Below, in pieces: positions 27,841-36,410 of a stretch of DNA of 64,000 nt. A model generated the notes under the pieces. It did no database searches. It was given only the letters and a program-made list of their open reading frames with translations, and was not told the DNA's origin. This stretch comes from Verrucomicrobiota bacterium (lineage in GTDB: Bacteria; Verrucomicrobiota; Verrucomicrobiia; Opitutales; UBA953), in contig BGOK01000003.1 of NCBI GenBank assembly GCA_003569205.1, positions 62,001 to 126,000 of the forward strand, in the 5' to 3' direction. Numbering within the stretch: position 1 is the first letter of the stretch; each line of letters opens with the position of its first letter. Made by a program: the position numbers and the translations under genes.

Positions 27841-30237
27841 ATGCGGAGTCCCCTGGTCCACTTACTTTTCCTCGCTGCCATCCCCCTGGCGGCGGCCGTG
27901 GATTTTGACCACGAGATTGTGCCCTTGCTCCGCAAACAGTGCGGCGAGTGTCACACGGGCGACAAGCGCAAGGGCGGTTTCTCGATGAATACCCGCGTTT
28001 CCTTGCTCGAAGGTAGCGAGAATGGGGCCGTCGTGGTGCCGTCGGATGTGGCTAAAAGCAAGCTACTAGAGCTCGTGGCGAGCGCTGACCTGGATGTGCG
28101 TATGCCGCCCAAGGGGCCTGGACTGAGTCCGGCGGAGGTCGCCAAATTGAAGGCGTGGATTGCCGAGGGGGTGGTTTGGACGAGCGGCTTCGCCTTTAAG
28201 CAACCAGCTTACGAGCCGCCCTTGAAGCCACGCGCCCCGGTGCTGCCGACGGCCCAGGATGGCCGCGAGCACCCCCTCGATCGCGTCCTCGACGCGTGGG
28301 TGAAGGCGAAGCAATTGCCGCGCCCCGTCGTCGCCGATGATGCGACCTTCTTGCGCCGCGTTCACTTGGACTTGGTCGGGGTCTTGCCGACGGCCGCCGA
28401 AAACGCCGCGTTCCTCGCCGAGCGTGCTCCGGACAAGCGGGCCAAGCTGGTGCGTACCTTGCTGTCTCGGGACGCCGACTACGCGGACCATTGGATGGTA
28501 TTCTGGAACGACCTCCTCCGTAATGACTATGCTGGTACGGGCTATATCGATGGGGGCCGTAAGCAGATTACGGGCTGGCTGTACACCGCCCTCTCGGAGA
28601 ATAAGCCGTACGATGCCTTCGTGCGCGAACTCATCGCGCCGACGCCGGCCAGCGAAGGTTTTGCCAAGGGTATCATCTGGCGCGGGAGCGTGAGCGCGGG
28701 CGCACGCCCGGAGCTGCAGTTCTCGCAAAGCATCTCCCAGACTTTCCTGGGCATTAACATGAAGTGCGCGTCCTGCCATGACAGCTTCGTTGATCGCTGG
28801 AAGCTCCGCGACGCCTATGGTTTGGCGGCCATCACTTCCAATCAGCCTTTGGAGTTGGTGCGTTGCGATATCCCCACCGGTAAGACGGCCGTGGCCGCTT
28901 GGCCCTTCCCCGAACTCGGCCAAGTCGATCCGACGAAGCCACGGACCGAGCGCTTACAGCAATTGGCGGCGCTCATGACGCATCCCGAGAATGGTCGGCT
29001 ACAGCGCACGATGGTTAATCGACTCTGGCATCGTCTCATGGGGCGGGGGATCGTCCACCCCGTCGACTCGATGCAGACCGAGCCTTGGAATCAAGACCTG
29101 CTCGATGTCCTCGCCAATCGTCTCGTGGAGTCAAAGTATGACCTGAAAGCCGTCTTGGAATTCATCGCGACTTCGCAGGCTTACCAGTCGCGGACCGAAA
29201 CGTTGACGCGCACGACGGACGACAAAGGCTATGTGTACCGCGGCCCGCGCGCTAAGCGACTAACGGCTGAACAGTTCGTCGATGCCCTGTGGCGACTGAC
29301 GGGTACGGGCCCGCTGAAGGTCGATGCCTCTGTGGCCCGGACACCGGCAGGGCAGACGTCCATGGCGTGGCAGGCCCAACCACTTTGGTCGAATGACAAG
29401 GCCAAGGGCGCGCTCCCTCCGGTGGGCGAAACCCGCGTCTTCCGCCTACGCTTCCAGGTGCCCGCGGCCTTGGCCAAAGCCGGCTGTGTTGTTTCGTGCG
29501 ACAATAGCTATGAACTCTTCGTCAATGGTAAGACGGCCTCCAAGGGCGACGATTGGCAGGCGCCGCAGGCCTTCGACCTGACTTCCTATCTCCGGGCCGG
29601 TGAAAACGAATTCCTCTTGGTCGGTCGTAATGGCGGCAATGCGCCGAACGCCGCCGCCATCTGGCTACAGGCCTTCCTCCGCGACGCCAACGGTAAGGAC
29701 ATTACCATCGCGACCAGTCGCGCGTGGGAATGGACGGCCGCGGTGCCGAACGCCAAGGGCGTCCTGCCGGCGAACGCCACGTGGCGCCCCGTGGCGGTGC
29801 TGACCAATCCCGTCTGGACTACGGGCGAGCCTAAGATGGCCGAGCTCCTCGCGCAGTTGTCCGGGAAGGGCGTCCCGCCTGCCCGTGCCTCCTTGGTGAA
29901 GTCCGACCTCCTGCAGCGCTCGCTGGGTCGGCCTAACCGCGAGCAGATTGTCTCCATGCGCCCCAATGAATTGAGCACGCTGGAAGCCATCGACCTCGCT
30001 AATGGCCAAGCCTTCACTGACCTGCTCGGCCGGGGTGCGGCCAACCTTTTGCGCCGCCCCTGGAAGTCGCCCGATGATTTTACCCAGTGGCTCTATGTTT
30101 CCGCGCTGTGCCGTTCGCCCTCCGCCGCTGAGTTGAAGGTGGCGCAGGAAATCCTCGGCCCGCGGCTTAACGAACAAGGCGTCGCCGACTTGCTCTGGGC
30201 CGTTTGCATGCTCCCCGAATTTCAGACTATCCGCTAA
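27841..30237 (+). CDS. PSD1-type cytochrome protein (DUF1549/DUF1553) with jelly-roll insert
   Basis: A 798-residue exported protein. After the signal peptide comes a PSCyt1-type heme site, C-G-E-C-H at residues 34-38, then a DUF1549 domain (HPLDRVLDAWV..., FLRRVHLDLVGVLPT) with a second site CASCH, then DUF1553 features (MVNRLWHRLMGRGIVHP). Between residues about 520 and 620 lies an extra beta-rich segment (RLRFQVPAALAKAG..., YELFVNGKTASKG) that looks like a beta-galactosidase jelly roll. An in-frame TTG at 27832 is less likely than the ATG at 27841. It is followed six bases on by a DUF1501 gene, the usual partner. Confidence 0.88.
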   Translation: MRSPLVHLLFLAAIPLAAAVDFDHEIVPLLRKQCGECHTGDKRKGGFSMNTRVSLLEGSENGAVVVPSDVAKSKLLELVASADLDVRMPPKGPGLSPAEVAKLKAWIAEGVVWTSGFAFKQPAYEPPLKPRAPVLPTAQDGREHPLDRVLDAWVKAKQLPRPVVADDATFLRRVHLDLVGVLPTAAENAAFLAERAPDKRAKLVRTLLSRDADYADHWMVFWNDLLRNDYAGTGYIDGGRKQITGWLYTALSENKPYDAFVRELIAPTPASEGFAKGIIWRGSVSAGARPELQFSQSISQTFLGINMKCASCHDSFVDRWKLRDAYGLAAITSNQPLELVRCDIPTGKTAVAAWPFPELGQVDPTKPRTERLQQLAALMTHPENGRLQRTMVNRLWHRLMGRGIVHPVDSMQTEPWNQDLLDVLANRLVESKYDLKAVLEFIATSQAYQSRTETLTRTTDDKGYVYRGPRAKRLTAEQFVDALWRLTGTGPLKVDASVARTPAGQTSMAWQAQPLWSNDKAKGALPPVGETRVFRLRFQVPAALAKAGCVVSCDNSYELFVNGKTASKGDDWQAPQAFDLTSYLRAGENEFLLVGRNGGNAPNAAAIWLQAFLRDANGKDITIATSRAWEWTAAVPNAKGVLPANATWRPVAVLTNPVWTTGEPKMAELLAQLSGKGVPPARASLVKSDLLQRSLGRPNREQIVSMRPNELSTLEAIDLANGQAFTDLLGRGAANLLRRPWKSPDDFTQWLYVSALCRSPSAAELKVAQEILGPRLNEQGVADLLWAVCMLPEFQTIR

Positions 30238-30242
30238 ACGTC

Positions 30243-31706
30243 ATGTCCTTCCCTCACGGTTTACCTCTCGATCCCGCTTTGCCTGAACCCCTGGCCCGGC
30301 GGGAGTTCTTACGCCTCCTCGCGGGTGCGGGTTTGGCCACCTTATCGTTAGGTGCCCCGAAACTGCTCGGAGCCGACGACAAGCCCGTCGTCCACCCGCC
30401 CGCCAAGGCGGATGCGTGCATCCTCATCTGGCTTGCCGGTGGGATGGCGGCGCCCGAGACCTTCGATCCGAAGCGCTACGCGCCTTACGAGAAGGGCCTC
30501 GAATATAAGCGCGTGCTGAGCACCTTCCCCGCTATTAACACTTCGGTGGATGGCGTGCGTATCTGCCAAGGCCTTGAGTCGATCGCTCAAGTGATGGACC
30601 GGGCGACCCTCATTCGCTCGGCGGTTCAGCCCGACCTCGGTAGTATCCTGCACTCCCGTCACCAATTCCATTGGCATACGGGTTATGTCCCCCCGCAGAC
30701 CGTGGCGGCGCCGCACATCGGGGCGTGGATGGCGCGCGTCCTCGGTCCGCGTAACCCCGTGATGCCCGCGTTCATCAACATCGGCCAGCGCCTCGAAGGC
30801 GTCGGCGAAAGCGAAGAGCTTAAGGCGTTTACGACCGGCGGCTTCTTTGGCGGTGAATACGGCCCGATGAACCTGCCGTTTCCGGAGGACGCCGCCGCGG
30901 CGGTCCGTCCGCCGAAGGGCATGGATGCAGGGCGTTTCGTCAACCGCGATAAGGAGTTCCGGCGCTTAGTCGACGCGACGCCGCACCGCGATTTACTCAG
31001 CGATTACCAGCAGGAGTCGATGCTCCGCTCGATGGATAATGCCTACCGCCTCCTCAGTGCGAAGGAGCGTGCAGCGTTTGACCTAACCTTGGAGCCCAAG
31101 GACGTGCAGCAGGCCTACGACACCTCTCGCTTTGGCCGGGGCTGCTTACTCGCGCGTCGCCTCGTCGAGAATGGCGCCCGCTTCGTCGAAGTGACGACGG
31201 AGTACGTGCCTTTCTTCCAGTGGGACACGCACGGCAAGGGCCACGATATGGTTTCGAAGATGCATAAGGAAATCGATCGGCCGATTGCGCGCCTGATTCG
31301 TGACCTCGAGGCCCGCGGGCTCTTGGACCGCACCTTGGTCGTCATCGCCAGTGAGTTCAGCCGCGATGCGATGATTGAAGGCCGTCCGGGTTCTAAGGCG
31401 GGTGACCAATCCTTCCATAAAGGGACGACCATCGAGAACCCCGACCACTACGGCCTGCACCGTCACTTCACCGGTGGCACCAGTGTTGTTATGTTCGGCG
31501 GCGGCGTCGGTAAGGGCAAGGTGTACGGCGCGACCGCGGATGAGCGACCGCTCGTTGCGATCAAAGACCCGGTCTCCGTCGAGGACATGCACGCGACGAT
31601 TTTTACGGCGATGGGCATCAGTCCGAAAACAGCTTTCGACATCGAAGGCCGGCCCTTCTACGCGACGGTCGACGGCAAAGGGAAGTCCGCGAATATCTTC
31701 GGCTGA
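30243..31706 (+). CDS. DUF1501 protein, Tat-exported
   Basis: A 487-residue protein with a twin-arginine-type signal (ARREFLRLLAGAGLATLSLGAPKLLGA) and the DUF1501 core: 'ILIWLAGGMAAPETFDPK' near residue 66, 'GARFVEVTTEYVPFFQWDTHGKGHD', and 'RTLVVIASEFSRD'. The fold is alkaline-phosphatase/sulfatase-like. In Planctomycetota and Verrucomicrobiota it is nearly always next to a PSD1-type gene, as here. The pair's biochemical role is not established. Its stop abuts the convergent glycerate kinase stop with no gap. Confidence 0.9.
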   Translation: MSFPHGLPLDPALPEPLARREFLRLLAGAGLATLSLGAPKLLGADDKPVVHPPAKADACILIWLAGGMAAPETFDPKRYAPYEKGLEYKRVLSTFPAINTSVDGVRICQGLESIAQVMDRATLIRSAVQPDLGSILHSRHQFHWHTGYVPPQTVAAPHIGAWMARVLGPRNPVMPAFINIGQRLEGVGESEELKAFTTGGFFGGEYGPMNLPFPEDAAAAVRPPKGMDAGRFVNRDKEFRRLVDATPHRDLLSDYQQESMLRSMDNAYRLLSAKERAAFDLTLEPKDVQQAYDTSRFGRGCLLARRLVENGARFVEVTTEYVPFFQWDTHGKGHDMVSKMHKEIDRPIARLIRDLEARGLLDRTLVVIASEFSRDAMIEGRPGSKAGDQSFHKGTTIENPDHYGLHRHFTGGTSVVMFGGGVGKGKVYGATADERPLVAIKDPVSVEDMHATIFTAMGISPKTAFDIEGRPFYATVDGKGKSANIFG

Positions 31707-32816
31707 TCAGCGCAGGGCGCGCAGTTCAGCCGTGTGCGCGGCGATGGCCTGGCCGATGAGTTCGTCGGTGCGGCGCATCGCCTCGGGGAGAGGCATGTCT
31801 GTCGGTTTGATGGCGATGAGTAGGTCGAAGCAGTCGCGGAGGCCAGGGGCGTCGGTCACGCTGCCCGCAATCCCCACGACCTTTTTACCGAGGCTTTTCG
31901 CGAGTTTAGCGACGCCGATTGGTCCTTTGCCTTGTAGGCTTTGGTCATCGAGTCTGCCTTCGCCCGTGAAGACGAGGTCGGCCTGGCGGATGCGTTCGGC
32001 GAGGCCGACTTGTGCGGCGATGAGCTCGAAGCCGCTCGTTAGTTTCCCGCCGGCGAAGGCCATCAGCCCAAAGCCGAGGCCGCCGGCCGCGCCGGCGCCC
32101 GGTTGATGTTGGTGGTCGGTACCTGTGGCCGTCGCGGTCAACTGTGCAAGGTGTGCGAGCCGCTCTTCAAACCACGTAAAATCCTGCACCCCTTTTTGGG
32201 GTCCGTAGACGCGCGTGGCGCCCCGCGGTCCAAGCAAGGGGTTATCAACGTCGCAAGCGACCAGGATTTCCGGCAGCGGGTGGGACGGGCTTTCCATCCG
32301 TACGGCGGCCAAGACCGTCTCGAGCGTGGGCTGAAAGGTCGAGCCGTCGGCCCGGAAGAAGCGCCAGCCCAGCGCCACGGCGACGCCGAGGCCGCCGTCG
32401 TTGGTGGCGCTGCCGCCGATACCGATGATAATTTTGCGTGCGCCACTTGCCATCGCCGCGAGCAGCATTTCGCCCGTGCCGAAGGTGGAGGCTAGTTTGG
32501 GCTGCAGGGGGCGGTCCTGCACTAAGGCCAGGCCGCTGGCGGCGCTCATCTCAAGGATGGCGACCTGGGGGGCGGGCACCCAGCCGTAGCGGGCGAGTCG
32601 CGGCCGGGCTTGGGCGTCGAGAACCGTCGTTTCCCGCCAGACCCCGCGAAGGGCCGCCACCATCGCCTCCGTGGTTCCTTCGCCGCCATCGGCAATCGGA
32701 CAGGCATCAAAAACTGCCCCCGGAAAGACGCTTTGGAGGGCCTTTTCGCAACTCTGAGCCACCCCTTGCGCCGATAGGGCGCCTTTAAACTTATCGCTGG
32801 ATAGGAGGATCCGCAT
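31707..32816 (-). CDS. Glycerate kinase, type I
   Basis: A 369-residue protein of the GlxK/GarK family that phosphorylates D-glycerate using ATP. The opening 'ILLSSDKFKGALSAQGVAQS', the 'PIADGGEGTTEAMV' segment near residue 40, 'GTGEMLLAAMASGARKIIIGIGGSATNDGGLG' near 112, and 'VFTGEGRLDDQSLQGKGPIGVAKLAK' near 280 are family hallmarks. In this setting it could feed products of sugar-acid breakdown into glycolysis. It is convergent with the DUF1501 gene and transcribed alone. Confidence 0.95.
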   Translation of the reverse strand: MRILLSSDKFKGALSAQGVAQSCEKALQSVFPGAVFDACPIADGGEGTTEAMVAALRGVWRETTVLDAQARPRLARYGWVPAPQVAILEMSAASGLALVQDRPLQPKLASTFGTGEMLLAAMASGARKIIIGIGGSATNDGGLGVAVALGWRFFRADGSTFQPTLETVLAAVRMESPSHPLPEILVACDVDNPLLGPRGATRVYGPQKGVQDFTWFEERLAHLAQLTATATGTDHQHQPGAGAAGGLGFGLMAFAGGKLTSGFELIAAQVGLAERIRQADLVFTGEGRLDDQSLQGKGPIGVAKLAKSLGKKVVGIAGSVTDAPGLRDCFDLLIAIKPTDMPLPEAMRRTDELIGQAIAAHTAELRALR

Positions 32817-33005
32817 GGGCGACTTCTTTTAGCATCGTTTGGCCCAGCGGGGAAGGGCATTCCACCTTTTTTAGTAGCCCGCAGCCATCCCTCTTGCATC
32901 CCCTCCCTGAGGGTTTTATTTTATTAAAGAGTTACCCTTAGCGTTCCCCCTCGGAACCATCCCACTCGGGTCGCTGTTTAATCACTCATTCATTCTTAGT
33001 TGCCC

Positions 33006-36000
33006 ATGAACGTTTCCCTCCTCCGCCTGCCTCTCCTTGCCGCCGTTTGCTTCGCTCGTCTCGCCGTCGCCGCCGAGACCGCCCCCGAGCCGACCAAGGC
33101 CGGCCTCGAGTTCTTCGAGAAGAACGTCCGCCCGATTTTGGCTGAGCACTGCTACAAGTGCCACTCGATTACCGAAAGCACCTCGAAGGGTGGCCTGATT
33201 TTGGACTCTCGAGACGGCATGTTCAAGGGGGGAGATCAAGGTCCGGCGGTGGTGCCTGGCAACACCGCCAAGTCGTTGTTGCTCCAAGCGATTAGCTATA
33301 CCGACAACGAGCTCCAGATGCCGCCTTTGAAAGCGGGGGGCAAGATTCCCGTCGCCAAGATCAAAGTACTGGAAGAGTGGGTTAAGATGGGTGCCCCGGC
33401 TCCCGTCGGCGCTGGCAATAAGTTAACCGGCCTTTCCCAGAAAGCCCGTGATCACTGGGCCTACAAGCCGGTCGTGAAGCCCGTTGTGCCCGAAGTGAAA
33501 AACAAGGTTTGGGTGCACAACCCTATCGACTCCTTCGTACTCGCGAAGCTCGAGTCTGTCGGCCTACAGCCCAACCCGACCACCAACCCGGAGTCGCTCT
33601 TGCGCCGTATCCATTATGATTTGGTCGGCCTGCCGCCCGTGGCGGACAAGGTCCGTGCCTTCAGCGGTCAATACACCGCCGCCGTCCTGGTGGATGCCGC
33701 CAGTATCCAGCGCGGCCAGCCAGGGAAGGCCGTCGACACCCTCATCGCCAAGGAAGTCGACGAACTATTGGCCTCGCCGCATTACGGTGAACGTTGGGGT
33801 CGTCACTGGCTTGATACCGCTCGTTACTCCGACACCCGCGGCTTAGCGGTCGAACAAGGCAATTCGCTCTTTGAGGATTATCGTTACGCCTATGCTTGGA
33901 CTTATCGCAATTACGTCATCGACGCCATTAACACGGACAAGCCCTACGATCAGTTCATCGTCGAGCAGTTAGCAGCGGACCGGCTACCCGACCTCAAGAA
34001 AGAAGACCCGCGGCTCGCGGCCCTCGGCTTCATCACCGTCGGCAAGCGCTTCGATAATAAGGATGATACCATCGACGAGCGCATCGACACCACGACCAAG
34101 GCCTTCCTCGGGCTCACGGTCGCCTGTGCCCGTTGCCATGACCATAAGTTCGACCCGATTCCAGCGGCAGACTATTACTCCCTCCACGGCATTTTCGCCT
34201 CGACCATCGAGCCGTTGCAGCGTCCGCAGATTTCTTCGCCTGATGCCGCCGCGCAGCGCGCAGACTTCGAGAAGCGCCTGAAGGCACTCCAGGAAGAAAG
34301 TGCCGCCGGTTTCTACGAGTACATCCGTGAGATGCGCGCCCGTTACAATCGCGAGATGGCTGGCCGCCTCGTCGCGACGACCTTCCGCCGTGGCTCCGCG
34401 GAATGGGGCGATATCAACGAGCGCTATAAGCTCGAGACCCCGTTGCCGGACTTCGAGCCCATGCGCGTGCAGATTGATTCGCCCATCACTGGGCCCTTTG
34501 CCCGCTGTGCTTCCATCCCGGTCGCTGAATTCGCCGAACGCGCCCCAGCGGTCATTGCCTCGGCGCTGGCGGATAAGAAGCATCCCGTAAACCCGCTGAT
34601 CGCTGCTGCCCTCCGCGACCTGAAGCCCAAGACAATTGATGACGTCGCGCTGGCTTACCAGAAGGTCTATAACGACGCCAAGGACTCAATCCTCGCGCAC
34701 ATCGCGCGCTGCGCCAAGCCGGGTAACAGCAGTAAGGATACCTCGCCCGCCGTCGCCCAACTCGCGAACTACCCTTGGCCAGTGCCTCCCGTCGAAGCCA
34801 TCTTGGATAACGAGGAACTCATCGCGATGTTCAACTCCCGCAAGTTCTGTAACGACTGGCAGAATCGACCCATCTACGGTGGCCAGGGCAACCGTGCCCC
34901 CGCCCGTCATTTCCGCTTCACGCAGATCAACGAACTCCGTCTCACGCACCCGGGCGTCCCGCGCGAAGCCATGGCCGTGGCTGATGCGGATAGCCCCCGC
35001 GATAGTTACGTCTACCTGCGCGGCGATAAGAATAAGCGCGGCCCCGTCGCCCCTCGTCAGTTCTTGGATATCCTCACCACCGGTGCCCGCAAGCCCTACA
35101 CTGAGGGCAGCGGTCGCTTGGAGTTGGCGAAATCCATTGCGAGTAAGGACAACCCGCTGACCGCCCGTGTCGCCATGAACCGCGTCTGGCTTAAGCACTT
35201 CGGCGAGGGCTTTGTGTCCTCGCCCGATGACTTCGGTAACATGTCCGAGAAGCCTTCGCATCCGGAATTGCTCGATTGGCTCGCCAGCGAGTTCATGGCG
35301 AACGGCTGGTCCATCAAGCGGATGCATCGCCTCATCATGACGAGCGCCACCTACCGCCTCGACTCCAACCCGAACGTCAATCCGCTCGTCGTTAGAAAGG
35401 GCGCCATTGATCCGTTGAAGCTCGATGCTGGTAACCGCCTGCTCTGGCGCGCCAACCTTCACCGCCTCGATTTCGAAGCCATCCGCGACTCCATGTTAAA
35501 GCTCACGGGTAAGTTGAGCCCCGTCGTCGGCGGTCAGCCCGCCAACATTACGGACGAGCCATACTCTTACCGTCGCAGTATCTACGGCTACGTGGACCGC
35601 CTGCGCTTGAGTGACACGCTTTCGCAGTTCGACTACGCTGATCCGGACATGACGAACTCGAAGCGTGGCTCGACCATCGTGCCACAGCAGGCCTTGTTCT
35701 TTATGAACAACCCGCTCTCGGTCGAAGTGGCCCGTGCGGTCGCGGCACGTCCCGAAGTCGCTAAGGCGATGTCCGAGGATTCCCGCATCAACGCGATGTT
35801 CCTCGCGCTCTTCCAACGCCGGGCGACCTCCAATGAAATCCGCTGGGCCAGCGATTTCCTTTCGAAGCAGCGCACCTTGACGAATGATGCGAAGCGCACG
35901 GTCGCGTCGGGCAAGGCTGCGCCGACCCCGCCTGGGGCGACTCCGGCCAAGGGCACCAAGGCCGTAGCCAAAGATGGCAAGGCCACGGAAGCCAAGGGTA

Positions 36001-36200
36001 AGACCACCCCAGCGGTCGCGACCAAGCCGGGGGCGGCGATGAAGGACGGCGGGGAGTCGATGATGGAGGCCAAGACCGGCGGCGGCGCCGAAGGCGTACT
36101 CCAGAACGTTGGGGAGATGGTTTCTCGCAACCCCTTGACTCCCATTGAGTTACTGGCTCACGCTTTACTTCTTTCTAACGAGTTTGTTTACGTAAACTAA
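33006..36200 (+). CDS. PSD1-type cytochrome protein (PSCyt1-DUF1549-DUF1553), copy A
   Basis: A 1064-residue exported protein. A signal peptide is followed by a PSCyt1 domain with C-Y-K-C-H at residues 49-53, a DUF1549 domain (SFVLAKLESVGLQPNP, RIHYDLVGLPP, ERWGRHWLDTARYSDTRG) with a second heme-like site CARCHDHKFDPI, and a DUF1553 domain (MNRVWLKHFGEGFVSSPDDFGNMSEKPSHPELLDWLA, QQALFFMNNPLSVEVARAVAARP). Before the final helix there is a low-complexity Ala/Lys/Thr/Pro linker. A paralogue follows at 36411. The pairing with DUF1501 genes suggests a shared degradation or redox system. Confidence 0.93.
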   Translation: MNVSLLRLPLLAAVCFARLAVAAETAPEPTKAGLEFFEKNVRPILAEHCYKCHSITESTSKGGLILDSRDGMFKGGDQGPAVVPGNTAKSLLLQAISYTDNELQMPPLKAGGKIPVAKIKVLEEWVKMGAPAPVGAGNKLTGLSQKARDHWAYKPVVKPVVPEVKNKVWVHNPIDSFVLAKLESVGLQPNPTTNPESLLRRIHYDLVGLPPVADKVRAFSGQYTAAVLVDAASIQRGQPGKAVDTLIAKEVDELLASPHYGERWGRHWLDTARYSDTRGLAVEQGNSLFEDYRYAYAWTYRNYVIDAINTDKPYDQFIVEQLAADRLPDLKKEDPRLAALGFITVGKRFDNKDDTIDERIDTTTKAFLGLTVACARCHDHKFDPIPAADYYSLHGIFASTIEPLQRPQISSPDAAAQRADFEKRLKALQEESAAGFYEYIREMRARYNREMAGRLVATTFRRGSAEWGDINERYKLETPLPDFEPMRVQIDSPITGPFARCASIPVAEFAERAPAVIASALADKKHPVNPLIAAALRDLKPKTIDDVALAYQKVYNDAKDSILAHIARCAKPGNSSKDTSPAVAQLANYPWPVPPVEAILDNEELIAMFNSRKFCNDWQNRPIYGGQGNRAPARHFRFTQINELRLTHPGVPREAMAVADADSPRDSYVYLRGDKNKRGPVAPRQFLDILTTGARKPYTEGSGRLELAKSIASKDNPLTARVAMNRVWLKHFGEGFVSSPDDFGNMSEKPSHPELLDWLASEFMANGWSIKRMHRLIMTSATYRLDSNPNVNPLVVRKGAIDPLKLDAGNRLLWRANLHRLDFEAIRDSMLKLTGKLSPVVGGQPANITDEPYSYRRSIYGYVDRLRLSDTLSQFDYADPDMTNSKRGSTIVPQQALFFMNNPLSVEVARAVAARPEVAKAMSEDSRINAMFLALFQRRATSNEIRWASDFLSKQRTLTNDAKRTVASGKAAPTPPGATPAKGTKAVAKDGKATEAKGKTTPAVATKPGAAMKDGGESMMEAKTGGGAEGVLQNVGEMVSRNPLTPIELLAHALLLSNEFVYVN

Positions 36201-36225
36201 GGCCCGGCACCTGGGTTTAGTCCTT

Positions 36226-36270
36226 GGCGAGTCGGAGTCCTAGTGGGGGCTCCGCCTCGCCATTTTCTTT
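36226..36270 (+). terminator. Terminator between the two PSD1-type copies
   Basis: An interrupted hairpin (GGCGAG-CGGAG/CTCCG-CTCGCC, arms 36226-36237 and 36250-36261) is followed by ATTTTCTTTCTT. It lies 25 bases past the stop of copy A, so copy B likely has its own promoter. Confidence 0.65.
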
Positions 36271-36410
36271 CTTATATTAGTCTAAATCTATCGCTTGCAC
36301 TCTCTGAGGGTAAATAGAGAATTATCATTAGTAATCCCCTCTAACAAGCACCCCAGGCTTTCCCCTAAGCATGCGCGGCGTTGCTTTGTTTCCACTCCTA
36401 TCTCTACCCC

